From positions 17,395-81,394 of the forward strand of contig NZ_CALGWU010000002.1 in NCBI RefSeq assembly GCF_937936315.1: a DNA stretch of 64,000 nt, written 5' to 3'. The notes under the pieces are model-generated. The model did no database searches. It worked only from the letters and a program-made list of their open reading frames with translations, and was not told where the DNA came from. The stretch is from an uncultured Capnocytophaga sp. (GTDB lineage: Bacteria; Bacteroidota; Bacteroidia; Flavobacteriales; Flavobacteriaceae). The stretch's first letter is position 1, and every line of letters starts with the position of its first letter. Both the position numbers and the translations under genes were made by a program. Shown here piece after piece: positions 45,024 to 55,699 of this stretch.

Positions 45024-45851
45024 TTATTTTTTTCTGCGTTCTACAATATACTTATTACTTGCTTTGGTTTTAGAACGAGTTCTATAACCTTTCGCTGGAA
45101 TGCCTTTACGTGAGCGTGGGTGACCACCGGTAGCACGACCTTCACCACCACCCATTGGGTGATCGACAGGGTTCATAACTACAGCACGAGTACGAGGACG
45201 GCGTCCTAACCAGCGTGAGCGACCTGCTTTACCTGAAAGTACCAATTGGTGATCAGAGTTTGATACGGCTCCTATGGTTGCGAGGCAAGTGAGGAGGATC
45301 ATACGGGTTTCACCTGAAGGTAGCTTTACAGTAGCATACTTACCATCTTTTGCCATTAGTTGTGCAAAAGTTCCTGCAGAACGAGCGATGTTAGCTCCTT
45401 GTCCAGGGCGCAATTCAATACAAGAAATTACAGTACCGAGAGGGATTTGAGAGAGCGGCATTGCGTTACCGATTTCAGGAGCGATATTTTCTTGACCTGA
45501 AACGATTACTTGATCTACTTTCAAACCAGCGGGAGCGATGATGTAACGCTTTTCACCGTCGGTGTATTGAACGAGAGCAATAAACGCTGTTCTGTTAGGG
45601 TCGTACTCGATAGAAACTACTTTGGCGTCTACGCCGAATTTGTTTCGTTTGAAGTCGATGATACGGTACTTTTTCTTATGACCACCACCAATGTAACGCA
45701 TGGTCATTTTTCCTTGATTGTTTCTACCACCGGTCTTTTTCAACGGAACGAGCAAGCTCTTTTCCGGCTTATCAGTAGTAATGGTGTCGAATTCGTTTAC
45801 TACTCTAAAACGCTGACCAGGGGTAATCGGTTTTAATTTTCTAACTGACAT
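45024..45851 (-). CDS. rplB: Ribosomal protein uL2
   Basis: 275 residues; the peptidyl-transferase-centre loop ([20 protein letters not shown]) is intact. Confidence 0.98.
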   Translation of the reverse strand: MSVRKLKPITPGQRFRVVNEFDTITTDKPEKSLLVPLKKTGGRNNQGKMTMRYIGGGHKKKYRIIDFKRNKFGVDAKVVSIEYDPNRTAFIALVQYTDGEKRYIIAPAGLKVDQVIVSGQENIAPEIGNAMPLSQIPLGTVISCIELRPGQGANIARSAGTFAQLMAKDGKYATVKLPSGETRMILLTCLATIGAVSNSDHQLVLSGKAGRSRWLGRRPRTRAVVMNPVDHPMGGGEGRATGGHPRSRKGIPAKGYRTRSKTKASNKYIVERRKK

Positions 45852-45872
45852 TTTTGTCTATTTGTTAAATAC

Positions 45873-46160
45873 TTATATATTACTATAAAAATCTATAGTT
45901 CCATCTTCTACTTGCACAACTGCTTTTTTCACTGCGTTAGTTTTAGCGATTTGCAAGCCTGTTTTTGTATAACGAGTAGATCGTTTAGGACCGTAGTTAA
46001 GAGTACGTACGGATTTTACTTTAACGCCATAAGTAGCTTCAACTTCATTTTTGATTTGAATCTTGTTAGCGTCCTTAGCTACTACGAATGTATAGCAGTT
46101 TCTCAACTCGCTATTTTCGTTTGCTTTTTCTGTATTTACAGGTTTAATTAATACGCTCAT
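45873..46160 (-). CDS. rplW: Ribosomal protein uL23
   Basis: 95 residues; complete, 7 bases after rplD. Confidence 0.97.
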   Translation of the reverse strand: MSVLIKPVNTEKANENSELRNCYTFVVAKDANKIQIKNEVEATYGVKVKSVRTLNYGPKRSTRYTKTGLQIAKTNAVKKAVVQVEDGTIDFYSNI

Positions 46161-46167
46161 TTTCTTC

Positions 46168-46797
46168 TTATTTTGTTAAAATTGACTCTAAAACTGCTAC
46201 TGAGCTCTCAGTAAGTACTACATTTGAAGCGTTCACTAATTGATAAGTGTTTAATTCTGAAGCAGTTACTACGCTTGAAGTAGGCACATTACGAGAGGAC
46301 AAATATACGTTATTATTTGTATTTGGCAACACAAAAATTGATTTTTTATTTTCTAAGCCCAAAGATTTTACAACAGCTGTGAAATCTTTAGTTTTTGGAG
46401 CGTCGAAATTTAAATCTTCAACTACAACGAGGGCTTGGTTTTGCACTTTAGCGCTGAGGGCAGAACGGCGAGCCAAGCGTTTTACGTTTTTAGTAAGTTT
46501 TTGTGTATAGTCTTTAGGACGAGGACCGAATATGCGTCCGCCACCCACAAATACAGGAGATTTTACGCTACCTGCACGAGCTGTACCAGTACCTTTTTGT
46601 TTTTTGATTTTGCGAGTACTTCCAGCCACTTCGTTTCTTTCTTTAGCCTTGTGAGTACCTTGACGTTTGTTAGCTAAATAGCGTTTAACATCTAAGTATA
46701 CTACGTGATTGTTAGGCTCGATACCGAACACAGCATCAGAAAGGGTTACCTTTCTACCTGTTTCTTTTCCTTGTATGTTTAATACTGCTACTTCCAT
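46168..46797 (-). CDS. rplD: Ribosomal protein uL4
   Basis: 209 residues from the ATG at 46797 ([10 protein letters not shown]). The frame continues 15 codons up into rplC but those belong to rplC. Start and rplC stop share one base (TAATG), so translation is coupled. Confidence 0.97.
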   Translation of the reverse strand: MEVAVLNIQGKETGRKVTLSDAVFGIEPNNHVVYLDVKRYLANKRQGTHKAKERNEVAGSTRKIKKQKGTGTARAGSVKSPVFVGGGRIFGPRPKDYTQKLTKNVKRLARRSALSAKVQNQALVVVEDLNFDAPKTKDFTAVVKSLGLENKKSIFVLPNTNNNVYLSSRNVPTSSVVTASELNTYQLVNASNVVLTESSVAVLESILTK

Positions 46798-47414
46798 TAT
46801 TTGTGAATAGTTACGTAAGCATTTTTGTGACCTGGAATACAACCTTTTACTACTAAAAGATTTTTCTCAGCAACCACTTTCAATACTTTCAAGTTTTGTA
46901 CTGTTACCTTTTCAGCTCCCATACGTCCAGCCATACGCATACCTTTGAATACGCGAGAAGGGTAAGACGAAGCACCTACTGAACCTGGTGCTCTTAGGCG
47001 GTTGTGCTGACCGTGAGTAGTTTGACCTACTCCGCCAAAACCGTGGCGACGTACCACCCCTTGGAAACCTTTACCTTTAGAAACGCCTGTGATATCCACA
47101 AACTCTCCTTCGGTGAAGAAATCTACGGTGATAGTATCACCTAATTTGTAATTGTCTTCAAAACCTTGGAATTCAACAACTTTTTTCTTTACAGAAGTAC
47201 CTGCTTTTTTGAAGTGACCAAGCTCTGCTTTGGTAGCACGTTTTTCTGCTTTGTCATCGAAACCAAGTTGAAGAGCATCATAGCCATCAACCTCTTTGGT
47301 TCTGACTTGGGTAACTACGCAAGGACCTGCTTCGATGATGGTACAAGGAATATTTTTTCCGTTCTCATCAAAAATGCTGGTCATTCCTACTTTTTTTCCG
47401 ATTAACCCAGACAT
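46797..47414 (-). CDS. rplC: Ribosomal protein uL3
   Basis: 205 residues from the ATG at 47414 ([15 protein letters not shown]). An open extension of 20 codons reaches into the rpsJ-rplC spacer and is not part of the protein. The loop around [20 protein letters not shown] that reaches the catalytic centre is present. Confidence 0.97.
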   Translation of the reverse strand: MSGLIGKKVGMTSIFDENGKNIPCTIIEAGPCVVTQVRTKEVDGYDALQLGFDDKAEKRATKAELGHFKKAGTSVKKKVVEFQGFEDNYKLGDTITVDFFTEGEFVDITGVSKGKGFQGVVRRHGFGGVGQTTHGQHNRLRAPGSVGASSYPSRVFKGMRMAGRMGAEKVTVQNLKVLKVVAEKNLLVVKGCIPGHKNAYVTIHK

Positions 47415-47486
47415 AAAATTAAATATTAAATTAGTTATTAGTTTTTTTTTGAATCGACAATTAAGTTTTGCCAATTATTATAATGT

Positions 47487-47525
47487 TTCAGGGTCAAAAA
47501 ATGCCTTAGGCTTTTTAACCCTGAA
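47487..47525 (-). promoter_or_regulatory. Attenuator-like hairpin between rpsJ and rplC
   Basis: Outer stem TTCAGGGT / ACCCTGAA encloses an inner stem with A and T runs (on the message strand AAAAAGCC-TAA-GGCATTTTTT), i.e. a terminator inside a larger hairpin. Placed where the S10 leader with its L4-controlled attenuator would be expected in other bacteria. Confidence 0.6.
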
Positions 47526-47580
47526 TCATTTTTATCCGTTTTTCCCTAACCCGCAGTTTCGGGACATTTTAGTAAAGTTA

Positions 47581-47892
47581 TCAAACTTTGATATCTACGT
47601 CTACACCACTTGGTAATTCCAATTTCATCAAAGCGTCGATAGTTTTAGATGAAGAGCTGTAGATGTCGAGGAGACGTTTGTGAGAGCTCAATTGGAATTG
47701 CTCACGAGCTTTTTTGTTTACGTGAGGAGAGCGCAATACAGTAAATATTTTTTTGTGGGTAGGTAGAGGAATAGGTCCTACTACTACAGCACCGGCTGCT
47801 TTTACTGTTTTTACGATTTTCTCAGCAGATTTATCTACCAAGTTGTGGTCGTAAGATTTTAACTTTATTCTTATTTTTTGTTGATTACTCAT
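47581..47892 (-). CDS. rpsJ: Ribosomal protein uS10
   Basis: 103 residues, complete. It is joined to the str operon (12 bases after fusA) rather than starting the S10 operon; a 166-base spacer with a hairpin separates it from rplC. Confidence 0.97.
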   Translation of the reverse strand: MSNQQKIRIKLKSYDHNLVDKSAEKIVKTVKAAGAVVVGPIPLPTHKKIFTVLRSPHVNKKAREQFQLSSHKRLLDIYSSSSKTIDALMKLELPSGVDVDIKV

Positions 47893-47904
47893 TTGCTTAA
47901 TAAT

Positions 47905-50025
47905 TTAGTTGCCTTTGGCTTTTTTAATTACTTCGTCTGCAATGTTAGATGGAGCTTCGGCGTAGTGAGAGAACTCCATTGTAGAAGTTGCACGACCAGA
48001 TGAAAGGGTTCTAAGGGTAGTTACATAACCGAACATTTCGGATAGAGGCACGAATGCTTTTACTACTTTAGCACCATTACGGTCGCTCATATCGTTTACT
48101 TGACCACGGCGGCGGTTCAAGTCGCCTACGATATCACCCATATTTTCTTCTGGAGTAATAACTTCCAATTTCATAATAGGCTCCATCAATACGGCTTTTG
48201 CGGCACGAGCAGCTTCTTTGTAACCTAATTTGGCAGCCAACTCGAATGACAATGAATCTGAATCGACAGGGTGGAATGAACCATCGATAAGGGTAATTTT
48301 CATTGCGTCCATTTCGAATCCAGCTAAAGGTCCGTTTTTCATTGCTTCTTTGAAACCTTTTTCTACTGATGGTACATATTCTTTAGGGATGTTACCACCT
48401 TTGATTTCGTTTACAAATTCGAGACCTACTTTACCTTCTTCAGCTGGTTCCATACGGAATACGATGTCGGCAAACTTACCACGACCACCTGTTTGTTTTT
48501 TGTAGACTTCGCGGTGATCTGCTTTACCAGTGATAGCCTCTTTGTATTCAACTTGAGGTTCACCTTGGTTTACTTCCACTTTGAACTCACGTTTGAGACG
48601 ATCGACAATGATATCCAAGTGTAACTCACCCATACCAGAGATGATAGTTTGACCAGAGGCTTGGTCGGTTTTTACTTGGAAGGTAGGGTCTTCTTCAGCG
48701 AGTTTAGCTAAAGCCATACCTAATTTATCAACGTCAGCTTTTGTTTTAGGTTCTACAGCGATACCGATTACTGGATCGGGGAATACCATACTTTCGAGAA
48801 CGATAGGATATTTTTCATCGCAAAGAGTATCACCTGTTTTGATATCTTTAAAACCTACAGCAGCGCCTATATCACCAGCTTCGATGTATTCGATAGGATT
48901 TTGTTTATTAGCGTGCATTTGGTAGATACGAGAGATACGTTCTTTGCTGTTTGAACGGGTGTTCAACACGTAAGAACCTGCATCGAGGTGACCAGAATAA
49001 GCACGGAAGAATGCTAAACGACCTACATAAGGGTCGGTTGCGATTTTGAATGCCAAGGCTGAGAAAGGAGCATCAACAGCTGGTTTGCGGAGTGCTACTT
49101 CACCGGTATCGGGGTTAGTACCTTCGATAGCTTCTTTATCAAGTGGTGAAGGCAAGTAACGGCAAACAGCGTCGAGCATAAATTGTACTCCTTTGTTTTT
49201 GAATGATGAACCACATACCATAGGGATGATAGCCATATCCATTACTGCAGCGCGCAATGCTTTGTGGATTTCTTCCTCGGTGATAGAATGTTCATCTTCC
49301 ATAAATTTTTCAAGAAGACCTTCGTCATAACCAGCTACTTCTTCGATCAATTGGGCACGGTATTTGGCTACATCTTCTTTCATATCTGCAGGGATTTCAA
49401 CAACGTCGAAAGTAGAACCTGAGTTTTCTTCGTGCCATACGATGGCGCGGTTTTTAATCAAATCTACAACGCCTTTGAAATCAGCTTCGTCACCGATAGG
49501 CAATACGATAGGCACAGCGTTAGATTTGAGCATATCTTTTACTTGGTTGCAAACATTGAGGAAGTTAGCCCCTTGACGGTCCATTTTATTAACGAAGCCT
49601 ATACGAGGTACTTTGTAGTTATCAGCCAAGCGCCAGTTAGTTTCAGATTGAGGTTCCACACCGTCTACAGCAGAGAAGAGGAATACTAATCCGTCGAGTA
49701 CACGGAGAGAGCGGTTTACCTCAACGGTAAAATCCACGTGACCGGGAGTATCGATAATATTGAAGTGATACTCTTTAGCGTCGGCAGTAGGTTTACCATT
49801 TTCGGTAGGGAAGTTCCATTTACAAGTGGTTGCAGCAGATTGGATAGTGATACCGCGTTCAGCTTCTTGTTCCATCCAGTCCATAGTAGATGCACCATCG
49901 TGAACTTCACCGATTTTGTGAGTTTTACCGGTATAGAAAAGTATACGTTCGGTAGTGGTGGTTTTACCAGCATCGATGTGAGCGGCAATACCTATGTTTC
50001 TTGTATATTTTAAATCTCTACTCAT
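47905..50025 (-). CDS. fusA: Elongation factor G
   Basis: 706 residues. GTPase motifs [21 protein letters not shown] and NKMD are intact; domains II-V complete. GTP-driven translocase of the ribosome. No tuf gene follows, unlike in many proteobacterial str operons. Confidence 0.98.
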   Translation of the reverse strand: MSRDLKYTRNIGIAAHIDAGKTTTTERILFYTGKTHKIGEVHDGASTMDWMEQEAERGITIQSAATTCKWNFPTENGKPTADAKEYHFNIIDTPGHVDFTVEVNRSLRVLDGLVFLFSAVDGVEPQSETNWRLADNYKVPRIGFVNKMDRQGANFLNVCNQVKDMLKSNAVPIVLPIGDEADFKGVVDLIKNRAIVWHEENSGSTFDVVEIPADMKEDVAKYRAQLIEEVAGYDEGLLEKFMEDEHSITEEEIHKALRAAVMDMAIIPMVCGSSFKNKGVQFMLDAVCRYLPSPLDKEAIEGTNPDTGEVALRKPAVDAPFSALAFKIATDPYVGRLAFFRAYSGHLDAGSYVLNTRSNSKERISRIYQMHANKQNPIEYIEAGDIGAAVGFKDIKTGDTLCDEKYPIVLESMVFPDPVIGIAVEPKTKADVDKLGMALAKLAEEDPTFQVKTDQASGQTIISGMGELHLDIIVDRLKREFKVEVNQGEPQVEYKEAITGKADHREVYKKQTGGRGKFADIVFRMEPAEEGKVGLEFVNEIKGGNIPKEYVPSVEKGFKEAMKNGPLAGFEMDAMKITLIDGSFHPVDSDSLSFELAAKLGYKEAARAAKAVLMEPIMKLEVITPEENMGDIVGDLNRRRGQVNDMSDRNGAKVVKAFVPLSEMFGYVTTLRTLSSGRATSTMEFSHYAEAPSNIADEVIKKAKGN

Positions 50026-50033
50026 CGTGTTAA

Positions 50034-50510
50034 TTAAAATCTAAAGTGTGAGAATGCTTTGTTAGCTTCAGCCATACGGTGCGTATCCATTTTTTTCTTC
50101 ACGGCAGCACCTTCTTCTTTAGAGGCAGCGATAATTTCGGCAGCCAATTTCTGAGCCATAGATTTCTCGTTGCGTTTACGAGCGTACCCGATGAGCCATT
50201 TCATAGCCATAGAGACTTTACGGTCTGGGCGAATTTGCATAGGGATTTGGAAGGTAGCACCCCCTACACGGCGAGAGCGAACTTCTACGTGAGGCATTAC
50301 GTTGCTAAGAGCGTCTTTCCAAACTTCTAATGCCGACTTTTCGTCGTTATTTTTCTTTTGTTCTACGATATCGATAGCGTCGTAGAATACTTTAAAAGCC
50401 ACTGATTTTTTACCGTCCCACATAAGGTTATTCACGAAGCGCGTAACCAATTGGTCGTTGAACTTAGGATCCGGTAAAAGGGGGCGTTTTTTAGCCTGTC
50501 TTTTTCTCAT
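50034..50510 (-). CDS. rpsG: Ribosomal protein uS7
   Basis: 158 residues, complete ([19 protein letters not shown]). Confidence 0.97.
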   Translation of the reverse strand: MRKRQAKKRPLLPDPKFNDQLVTRFVNNLMWDGKKSVAFKVFYDAIDIVEQKKNNDEKSALEVWKDALSNVMPHVEVRSRRVGGATFQIPMQIRPDRKVSMAMKWLIGYARKRNEKSMAQKLAAEIIAASKEEGAAVKKKMDTHRMAEANKAFSHFRF

Positions 50511-50542
50511 TTCTTTTCAGTTAAAAGATTTTGTGTGTTAAA

Positions 50543-50956
50543 TTACTTTTTCTTACCTTTAGCTGGTGCGGCAGCGGCTTGTCCTGGTTTAGGGCGTTTA
50601 GCACCGTATTTAGAGCGACGTTGCGTTCTACCGGCAACACCGGCAGTATCAAGTGCACCACGCACGATGTGATATCTAACACCTGGTAAATCTTTTACCC
50701 TTCCGCCTCGTACCAATACTATCGAGTGCTCTTGGAGGTTGTGACCTTCACCTGGGATGTAAGCGTTCACCTCATTGCCATTAGTTAAACGAACACGAGC
50801 TACTTTACGCATAGCAGAGTTCGGTTTTTTAGGCGTAGTGGTGTACACACGTGTACATACACCGCGGCGTTGTGGGCACGAATCCAAAGCAACCGATTTA
50901 CTCTTCTTGGTAATTCTGGTTCTTCCTTTTCGTACTAATTGTGAAATTGTTGGCAT
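50543..50956 (-). CDS. rpsL: Ribosomal protein uS12
   Basis: 137 residues. The two loops where streptomycin-resistance changes arise carry the wild-type Lys residues ([12 protein letters not shown] and [13 protein letters not shown]). Ala/Lys-rich tail. First gene of the superoperon. Confidence 0.97.
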   Translation of the reverse strand: MPTISQLVRKGRTRITKKSKSVALDSCPQRRGVCTRVYTTTPKKPNSAMRKVARVRLTNGNEVNAYIPGEGHNLQEHSIVLVRGGRVKDLPGVRYHIVRGALDTAGVAGRTQRRSKYGAKRPKPGQAAAAPAKGKKK

Positions 50957-51025
50957 AATTTACAATACTATATATTTATTTATTTGTTTACTTGAGTTTT
51001 AGGCTTTAATTATTCAAAGCGGGTG

Positions 51026-51056
51026 CAAAAGTACAATTATTTTTTAAAACTACAAA
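51026..51056 (-). promoter_or_regulatory. Promoter of the ribosomal superoperon
   Basis: Minus strand TTTG (51056-51053), 19 bases, TACTTTTG (51033-51026), giving a ~60-base leader before rpsL. Ordinary Bacteroidota layout. Confidence 0.75.
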
Positions 51057-51081
51057 ACTATCTGAAAGATAAGAGGTAAGA

Positions 51082-51111
51082 GGGATTAGGGGTTAGGGGT
51101 TAGGGGTTAGG
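51082..51111 (+). repeat. Telomere-like TTAGGGG repeats upstream of rpsL
   Basis: Four G runs separated by ATTA or TTA. The strand could fold as a G-quadruplex. Imperfect relatives occur in other spacers (4440-4495, 11460-11500, 12606-12650, 22621-22650). Confidence 0.65.
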
Positions 51112-51454
51112 AAGTAATAGCCAGTCACTGTGTTTGATTATCAATACCTTATACTACAATTCTTTGTAGAAGTGATTATATTATAAGGAGTTATATATTT
51201 TTAATTTTGTTACAAATATCACAAAAAAGTTATTTTTTTAGGTAAGAGGTAAGAAAATGTAAGGTGTTTAAAATGTTTTGTTTGTGAGGAGCATTTGTGG
51301 GGGCGTTTGTGGGGAGGGTATCCGAAAAGTTTTATTTATATGGGCGTTTACAGTACATATTCAGCTATCGCTGACTTTCCTACATAACATACTAAAAAAG
51401 TAATTGATTATCACACCTCCACGAATTTTCACCTAATGGCGAATTACGAATCTA
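51112..51454. other. Spacer without recognised genes
   Basis: About 340 AT-rich bases between the rpsL promoter region and the next plus-strand promoter. Short hairpins and another GGTAAGAGGTAAG motif (51240-51253) are visible; no credible coding frame. Confidence 0.5.
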
Positions 51455-51486
51455 TTTGTTTTTGTTATTAGAAAGTATTATCTTTG
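51455..51486 (+). promoter_or_regulatory. Promoter of the LRR-like gene
   Basis: TTTG (51455-51458), 20 bases, TATCTTTG (51479-51486); transcription would start near 51493. Confidence 0.7.
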
Positions 51487-51526
51487 CTTTTATTTCTTTA
51501 TTATTACCCTAAATACAGATAAACAA

Positions 51527-52678
51527 ATACCAAAAACTTACGGAAAATTTACACTATCTCTCACAGGAAAGGACAGTCATAAAGTGAATATTACCCCAGG
51601 ACAAGGACGCTTTACTATAGCTCCTAAGGCCTCGGGAGAGAAAGCTGATGCTTATGTAGAGGCAGACACCCCTATACAATGGGAAGTTTTCAACGATTTT
51701 AAAGTACCCGCAGGAGGCAACTGGCCGCGTGTGATGGACTATATGGGGAATGACACCCGCTTTATAAAATGGACTGAGCAGCGCGAAATGGAGAGCTTTG
51801 ACTGGACACTAATGGCTCCTGCAACAGTAGATTTCTCTAAAGCAAAGATTGAATATTTATCGGTAGATAATAATGATTATCCTCTTGATATTAAACTCGG
51901 TAACAAGTGGCTGAAGGGGCTTAGTTTGCAAGGAAATCCGCATAAGATAACGCTTGAATCGGCAGTTCCTTTGGAAGATATCTCGTTTCGTATCAGTACT
52001 GAAAAGAAGAATAATACCCCTGTGTTCTTGCCTGAATTTGAAGCTCTAAAAGATATTACCACTATCAATATAAGTACGCCGGTAGGGGGACAACCCTTTG
52101 ACTGCGGAAGCTTGTTGCAGTTCAAAAAACTGAAGACAGTGAGATTGGATGGAAATATGTGTAATATGGAGGCTTTGAGTAAATTAAACCTTAGCGGTAT
52201 TGAGGTGCGTTATTGCCCTGATATGACTGGATTACCCCCCTTGAGTACTTGGGCAGACCTCAGCTATTGTATTTTCTGGAATGTGGAAGAGGTAAGAGGT
52301 AAGGTACTTAGAAAAGAACTGAAAGAATTGGAGAAAACGCGAGGGTTGAGTGAATATGCTTCAGTCTCCAACTTGCATCCTAAGAGTTGGTTCGTTACAG
52401 AGTTCAACATTCCTTTTGCTTCATGGGAAGGCAAGAATGGCAGAGAGGCAATGAAAGCCTATAAGGAAACCCTAAAAGCCATAAAAAAAGCTAAAGAGGA
52501 AAAAGAAGTCAGGAGCCTATTAGAAGCGCTTATCGCTGTTATCAACGGGTTGCCCAATATAGAAACCACTGAGCGAGAGGACGCCTACGAGGCTGTATGT
52601 CAGCTAGCTGAAGTAGCGCCTTTAGCTATTGAGGAAGAGAAAATAACTCAGTGGTTTGACCAGGCGAGAGAATTTTAA
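51527..52678 (+). CDS. LRR-like protein apparently starting at ATA
   Basis: The usual reading would start at a GTG (51584; 364 residues), but the frame continues upstream with protein-like sequence (PKTYGKFTLSLTGKDSHKVN) to an ATA at 51527, 34 bases after the expected transcript start, and there is no ATG between. With ATA the protein has 383 residues. The middle has leucine-rich-repeat-like lines (LQFKKLKTVRLDGNMCNMEA), the end is helical. Either a rare non-AUG start or a lost start codon. No firm family; neighbours are immunity-like. Confidence 0.55.
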   Translation: MPKTYGKFTLSLTGKDSHKVNITPGQGRFTIAPKASGEKADAYVEADTPIQWEVFNDFKVPAGGNWPRVMDYMGNDTRFIKWTEQREMESFDWTLMAPATVDFSKAKIEYLSVDNNDYPLDIKLGNKWLKGLSLQGNPHKITLESAVPLEDISFRISTEKKNNTPVFLPEFEALKDITTINISTPVGGQPFDCGSLLQFKKLKTVRLDGNMCNMEALSKLNLSGIEVRYCPDMTGLPPLSTWADLSYCIFWNVEEVRGKVLRKELKELEKTRGLSEYASVSNLHPKSWFVTEFNIPFASWEGKNGREAMKAYKETLKAIKKAKEEKEVRSLLEALIAVINGLPNIETTEREDAYEAVCQLAEVAPLAIEEEKITQWFDQAREF

Positions 52679-52699
52679 GAAACTTATAAACGGATTATT

Positions 52700-53044
52700 A
52701 TGACCTCAGATGAATTTGCAAAGAACTTTTATCTCGAAAAACTAAATTTTTTAAAATCCTGCTTTGAAGAGCAGCCCCAATGCCCCAGTGCTGTAAATGC
52801 CAAAATAAAAGAAATGGCACTTAGTAACTCCCAGCAAGAGCAGCTTAAAGATGTAATAGATACCCTCTTAACAGATGTGTTTTACAGCGTTCTATTAGGG
52901 TTAGACGGCGAACATAGCATAGGCAACATCCAGCAGACTTACAAAATATATGATGAAGACAACAACCTTATTTCCGATTGTGGGGAATTGGAAGCCAGTG
53001 CTTATGAATACTTTCACGAGGGCAAATATGAAAAACAACAATGA
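52700..53044 (+). CDS. Small hypothetical protein
   Basis: 114 residues, acidic, helical first half (DEFAKNFYLEKLNFLKSCFE), beta-rich second half with YKIYDEDNNLISDCGELEAS. Follows the LRR-like gene by 21 bases. Immunity-type role is possible by context only. Confidence 0.6.
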   Translation: MTSDEFAKNFYLEKLNFLKSCFEEQPQCPSAVNAKIKEMALSNSQQEQLKDVIDTLLTDVFYSVLLGLDGEHSIGNIQQTYKIYDEDNNLISDCGELEASAYEYFHEGKYEKQQ

Positions 53045-53139
53045 TACATAACTTATTTTAAAACATCTACAAACACCCTCTCATAGTAATGCAAGTACAA
53101 AATCTATTTTAAAAAAACATTATTCAAAATATTTGTCGT

Positions 53140-53147
53140 ATCTTTGT
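53140..53147 (+). promoter_or_regulatory. -7 box of ohr
   Basis: TATCTTTG, 38 bases before the ATG at 53186. Confidence 0.55.
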
Positions 53148-53185
53148 CTTTTGAAAGTAAGTCAAAAAAATAAATAAGAATTATT

Positions 53186-53608
53186 ATGAAAGCATTGTAC
53201 ACAGCAGTGGCTACCGCTACCGGTGGTCAAAAAAGAAAAGTAACTTCCGATAATGGAGTGTTAAGCCTTGAACTACGCTCTCCTAAAGCCTTAGGTGGAG
53301 CTAATGACGATTATACCAATCCTGAGCAGATTTTCGCAGCGGGCTATGCTGCTTGTTTTGACACTGCCCTGAATTTGGTTATCAGGCAAGCTAAAATAAC
53401 CACTGGCGAGACCTCTGTAACGGCACACGTATCTATAGGGAAGCTCGATAATGGCGGGTTTATTTTTGCAGTAACCTTACAAGTAAATATACCCGAGGTA
53501 TCACTTGAACAAGCTGAAGAACTTGCCGCAAAAGCGCATCAAGTTTGTCCGTATTCTAACTCTACTCGTGGAAATATAGAGGTAACTACAGAAGTAACCA
53601 ATAACTAA
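53186..53608 (+). CDS. ohr: Organic hydroperoxide resistance protein (Ohr/OsmC family)
   Basis: 140 residues. Thiol peroxidase that reduces organic hydroperoxides. The two catalytic Cys residues are at 57 (GYAACFDTAL) and 121 (HQVCPYSNSTRGN), as in Ohr rather than OsmC. Monocistronic with its own promoter and terminator. Confidence 0.92.
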   Translation: MKALYTAVATATGGQKRKVTSDNGVLSLELRSPKALGGANDDYTNPEQIFAAGYAACFDTALNLVIRQAKITTGETSVTAHVSIGKLDNGGFIFAVTLQVNIPEVSLEQAEELAAKAHQVCPYSNSTRGNIEVTTEVTNN

Positions 53609-53654
53609 AAAATTTCCCTTGCAGGCACTAGGCACTCTGCAAGGGAAATTTTTA
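53609..53654 (+). terminator. Terminator of ohr
   Basis: AAATTTCCCTTGCAG pairs perfectly with CTGCAAGGGAAATTT (15 bp), followed by T residues. Confidence 0.85.
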
Positions 53655-53664
53655 TTTAGCTAAC

Positions 53665-53694
53665 TTGTTAATTATCTAATTATTCTTACTTTTG
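53665..53694 (+). promoter_or_regulatory. Promoter of the DUF481 gene
   Basis: TTG (53665-53667), 19 bases, TACTTTTG (53687-53694). Confidence 0.6.
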
Positions 53695-53720
53695 CGCCTT
53701 GAAAAGAAAACTTAAGTACA

Positions 53721-54506
53721 ATGAGAAAATTACTTTATGTGTTATTAACACTGTTATCTTCGGCTTCTGCCTACTCACAGATGCTTTTTTCGGAAAATCT
53801 CACGATGACGATAGACAGTACCAAAACCTTACAAGGTAGCTTGATGCCTATCTTGAACTTCAAAACCGAAAAAGAGAATATTTTCACAATTAAAAATACC
53901 GCTAACCTCAACCTGCTCATCAATCGCAATAGGGTTATCAATGTAATCAACAAATTTGAGCTTTCTACTTATGGTAGTCAAATAATCTTAAGTGGTGGAT
54001 ATATACATTTGGAATATCGCTACTTGTTAGACCACGCTTTTGAGGTGTACCCTTATGCCGAATCACAATGGGCAGAGAGCAGGGGGATGAGCCACAAAAT
54101 TTCTACGGGTTTGCAGTCGCGCTATCGATTAGTAAACACTAATTCCTCACTGATGTTTGCTGCTGCGGGTTTGTTCTTTGAGTATGAAAAATGGCAACAC
54201 CCAGCCCCTGATGCCAATACCCCTGACCACGCTTATAGTCGTAGTATCAAAACCCATTTATCGCTCAGCTACAAACTTCGATTAAATGAAAAATGGGAAC
54301 TTATCACCACTGCTATACATCAAGGGAAACCTGATAGCACTTACTTCAAAGAAGCGCGTTTTGGCGGGGCACTCGACCTCACTTATAACATCACCCCTAC
54401 CATAGGTATTGTGGGCACTTACCGACTTATCTACGACACTGCCCCTATTGTACCTATAAAAAAAGATTATCATTCACTTGAAGTTGGGCTTAATATTTCA
54501 TTCTAA
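53721..54506 (+). CDS. DUF481-like outer-membrane barrel protein
   Basis: 261 residues with a Sec signal peptide (cut near SAYSQ, residue 20). Alternating beta strands and a C-terminal Phe (VGLNISF) point to an outer-membrane beta-barrel of the DUF481 (salt-induced) type. No partner gene is obvious. Confidence 0.7.
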   Translation: MRKLLYVLLTLLSSASAYSQMLFSENLTMTIDSTKTLQGSLMPILNFKTEKENIFTIKNTANLNLLINRNRVINVINKFELSTYGSQIILSGGYIHLEYRYLLDHAFEVYPYAESQWAESRGMSHKISTGLQSRYRLVNTNSSLMFAAAGLFFEYEKWQHPAPDANTPDHAYSRSIKTHLSLSYKLRLNEKWELITTAIHQGKPDSTYFKEARFGGALDLTYNITPTIGIVGTYRLIYDTAPIVPIKKDYHSLEVGLNISF

Positions 54507-54553
54507 TTATCAATTTGTCAATTAACAAATTGTCTCATCAATAAATCAACTTT

Positions 54554-55217
54554 ATGTTTACAATTCCTTATATTGAATCTGAGGAGTTTTTCTACTTAGA
54601 TGTATTCCTAAAACTGCTTTTAGGATTATTGGCTATTGCCTTAATTATCAACAAATCGGGCAAGGGTAATTTAGCGCCCACTTCAGCTATGGATCAAGTA
54701 CAAAACTACGTACTTGGGGGTATCATCGGGGGCGTGATTTACAGTCCGTCGGTTACGCTTTTTCAGTTTGCCATTGTATTGATTATTTGGGCATCACTCA
54801 TCATAGGGTTACGCCAGCTGAAAACTAAAAACCACGCTTTTAAGAAGTTTATAGATGGTAACCCCCGTGATTGTTATCAATCGTGGCAAGATAGACATTG
54901 CGGCTTGCAAAAAAGCTAAAATTACAGCACACGAACTCGCTTTCAAGCTCCGCAAAGAAGGGGTTTACTACATCAGGGATGTAAAAAGAGCCGTACTTGA
55001 ACAGAATGGCGAGCTCATTATTGTATTATCAGGTGAAGAAAACCCTAAATACCCTATCATCACCGATGGTATTATCCAAAAAAGCGTATTGGAAGATGTA
55101 GATAAAACCGAAGAATGGTTGCTTGCGAAGCTACAAGAATTAGGCTATAACAGTCCGTCAGAGGTATTTTTAGCTGAATACGAAAGTGCACAAATAAAAG
55201 TAATTCCTTATAATTAG
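54554..55217 (+). pseudogene. DUF421 (YetF-like) membrane protein, frameshifted
   Basis: Two overlapping frames: 54554-54919 encodes the membrane part (three helices, up to KKFIDGNP near residue 103) and 54855-55217 encodes the soluble part (from PVIVINRGKI onward). The break lies at a run of five C (54862-54866); with four C the gene would read as one 220-residue DUF421 protein. Either a real mutation, a sequencing error, or a short slippage switch. Confidence 0.75.
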
Positions 55218-55240
55218 GAGATAGTTTTAAACAAGAATCT

Positions 55241-55684
55241 ATGAAACAATATAAAATTACAGATTTTACACAGCACACTGATGACCCTACTTCTTATGAA
55301 GGGACGGTGGTTATCAATGGAAAAGAATTAAGTGTGGACATCATCCTTGAAGATGAAGGCGAAACTGAAAAGATAGAACAGCAGATGAACTCTTTTTTCA
55401 GTGAGATAAACACCCTATTGCCCAAAGCCAAAGAATGTATTGCCGAGAAATATTTAAACCTGTACAATACCAATTGGCGTTTTGGCGATGATGACGAGGA
55501 TGATCCCGATAAACCTGAGCTTACTAAAAAGGAATTTATGGAAGCCCTTAGCTTGCGAAGTCTCTTGTTTTACAGCGAAGACGTAGAAGTCTTCTTTGAT
55601 GACAACGATATGTTCTTAGGGCACTCGCTTATCGCCTCAGAGTTTGACGGTGAGAATTTTAATGATGCCCAAATGTTTGGTTAG
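55241..55684 (+). CDS. DUF2262-like protein
   Basis: 147 residues, acidic. The end (VEVFFDDNDMFLGHSLIASE) matches the last part of DUF2262 proteins, often found as immunity-type genes. Follows the broken DUF421 gene by 23 bases. Confidence 0.6.
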   Translation: MKQYKITDFTQHTDDPTSYEGTVVINGKELSVDIILEDEGETEKIEQQMNSFFSEINTLLPKAKECIAEKYLNLYNTNWRFGDDDEDDPDKPELTKKEFMEALSLRSLLFYSEDVEVFFDDNDMFLGHSLIASEFDGENFNDAQMFG

Positions 55685-55699
55685 AATAATTAATTGAAA

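Noticed and set aside
47905..50956. Resistance changes in rpsL or fusA
   Set aside because: The key rpsL Lys residues are wild type and fusA shows no change that I can name from sequence alone.
51269..51390. A 39-residue open stretch (from AATGTTTTG) in the rpsL upstream spacer
   Set aside because: No clear start, no similarity and no promoter; treated as spacer.
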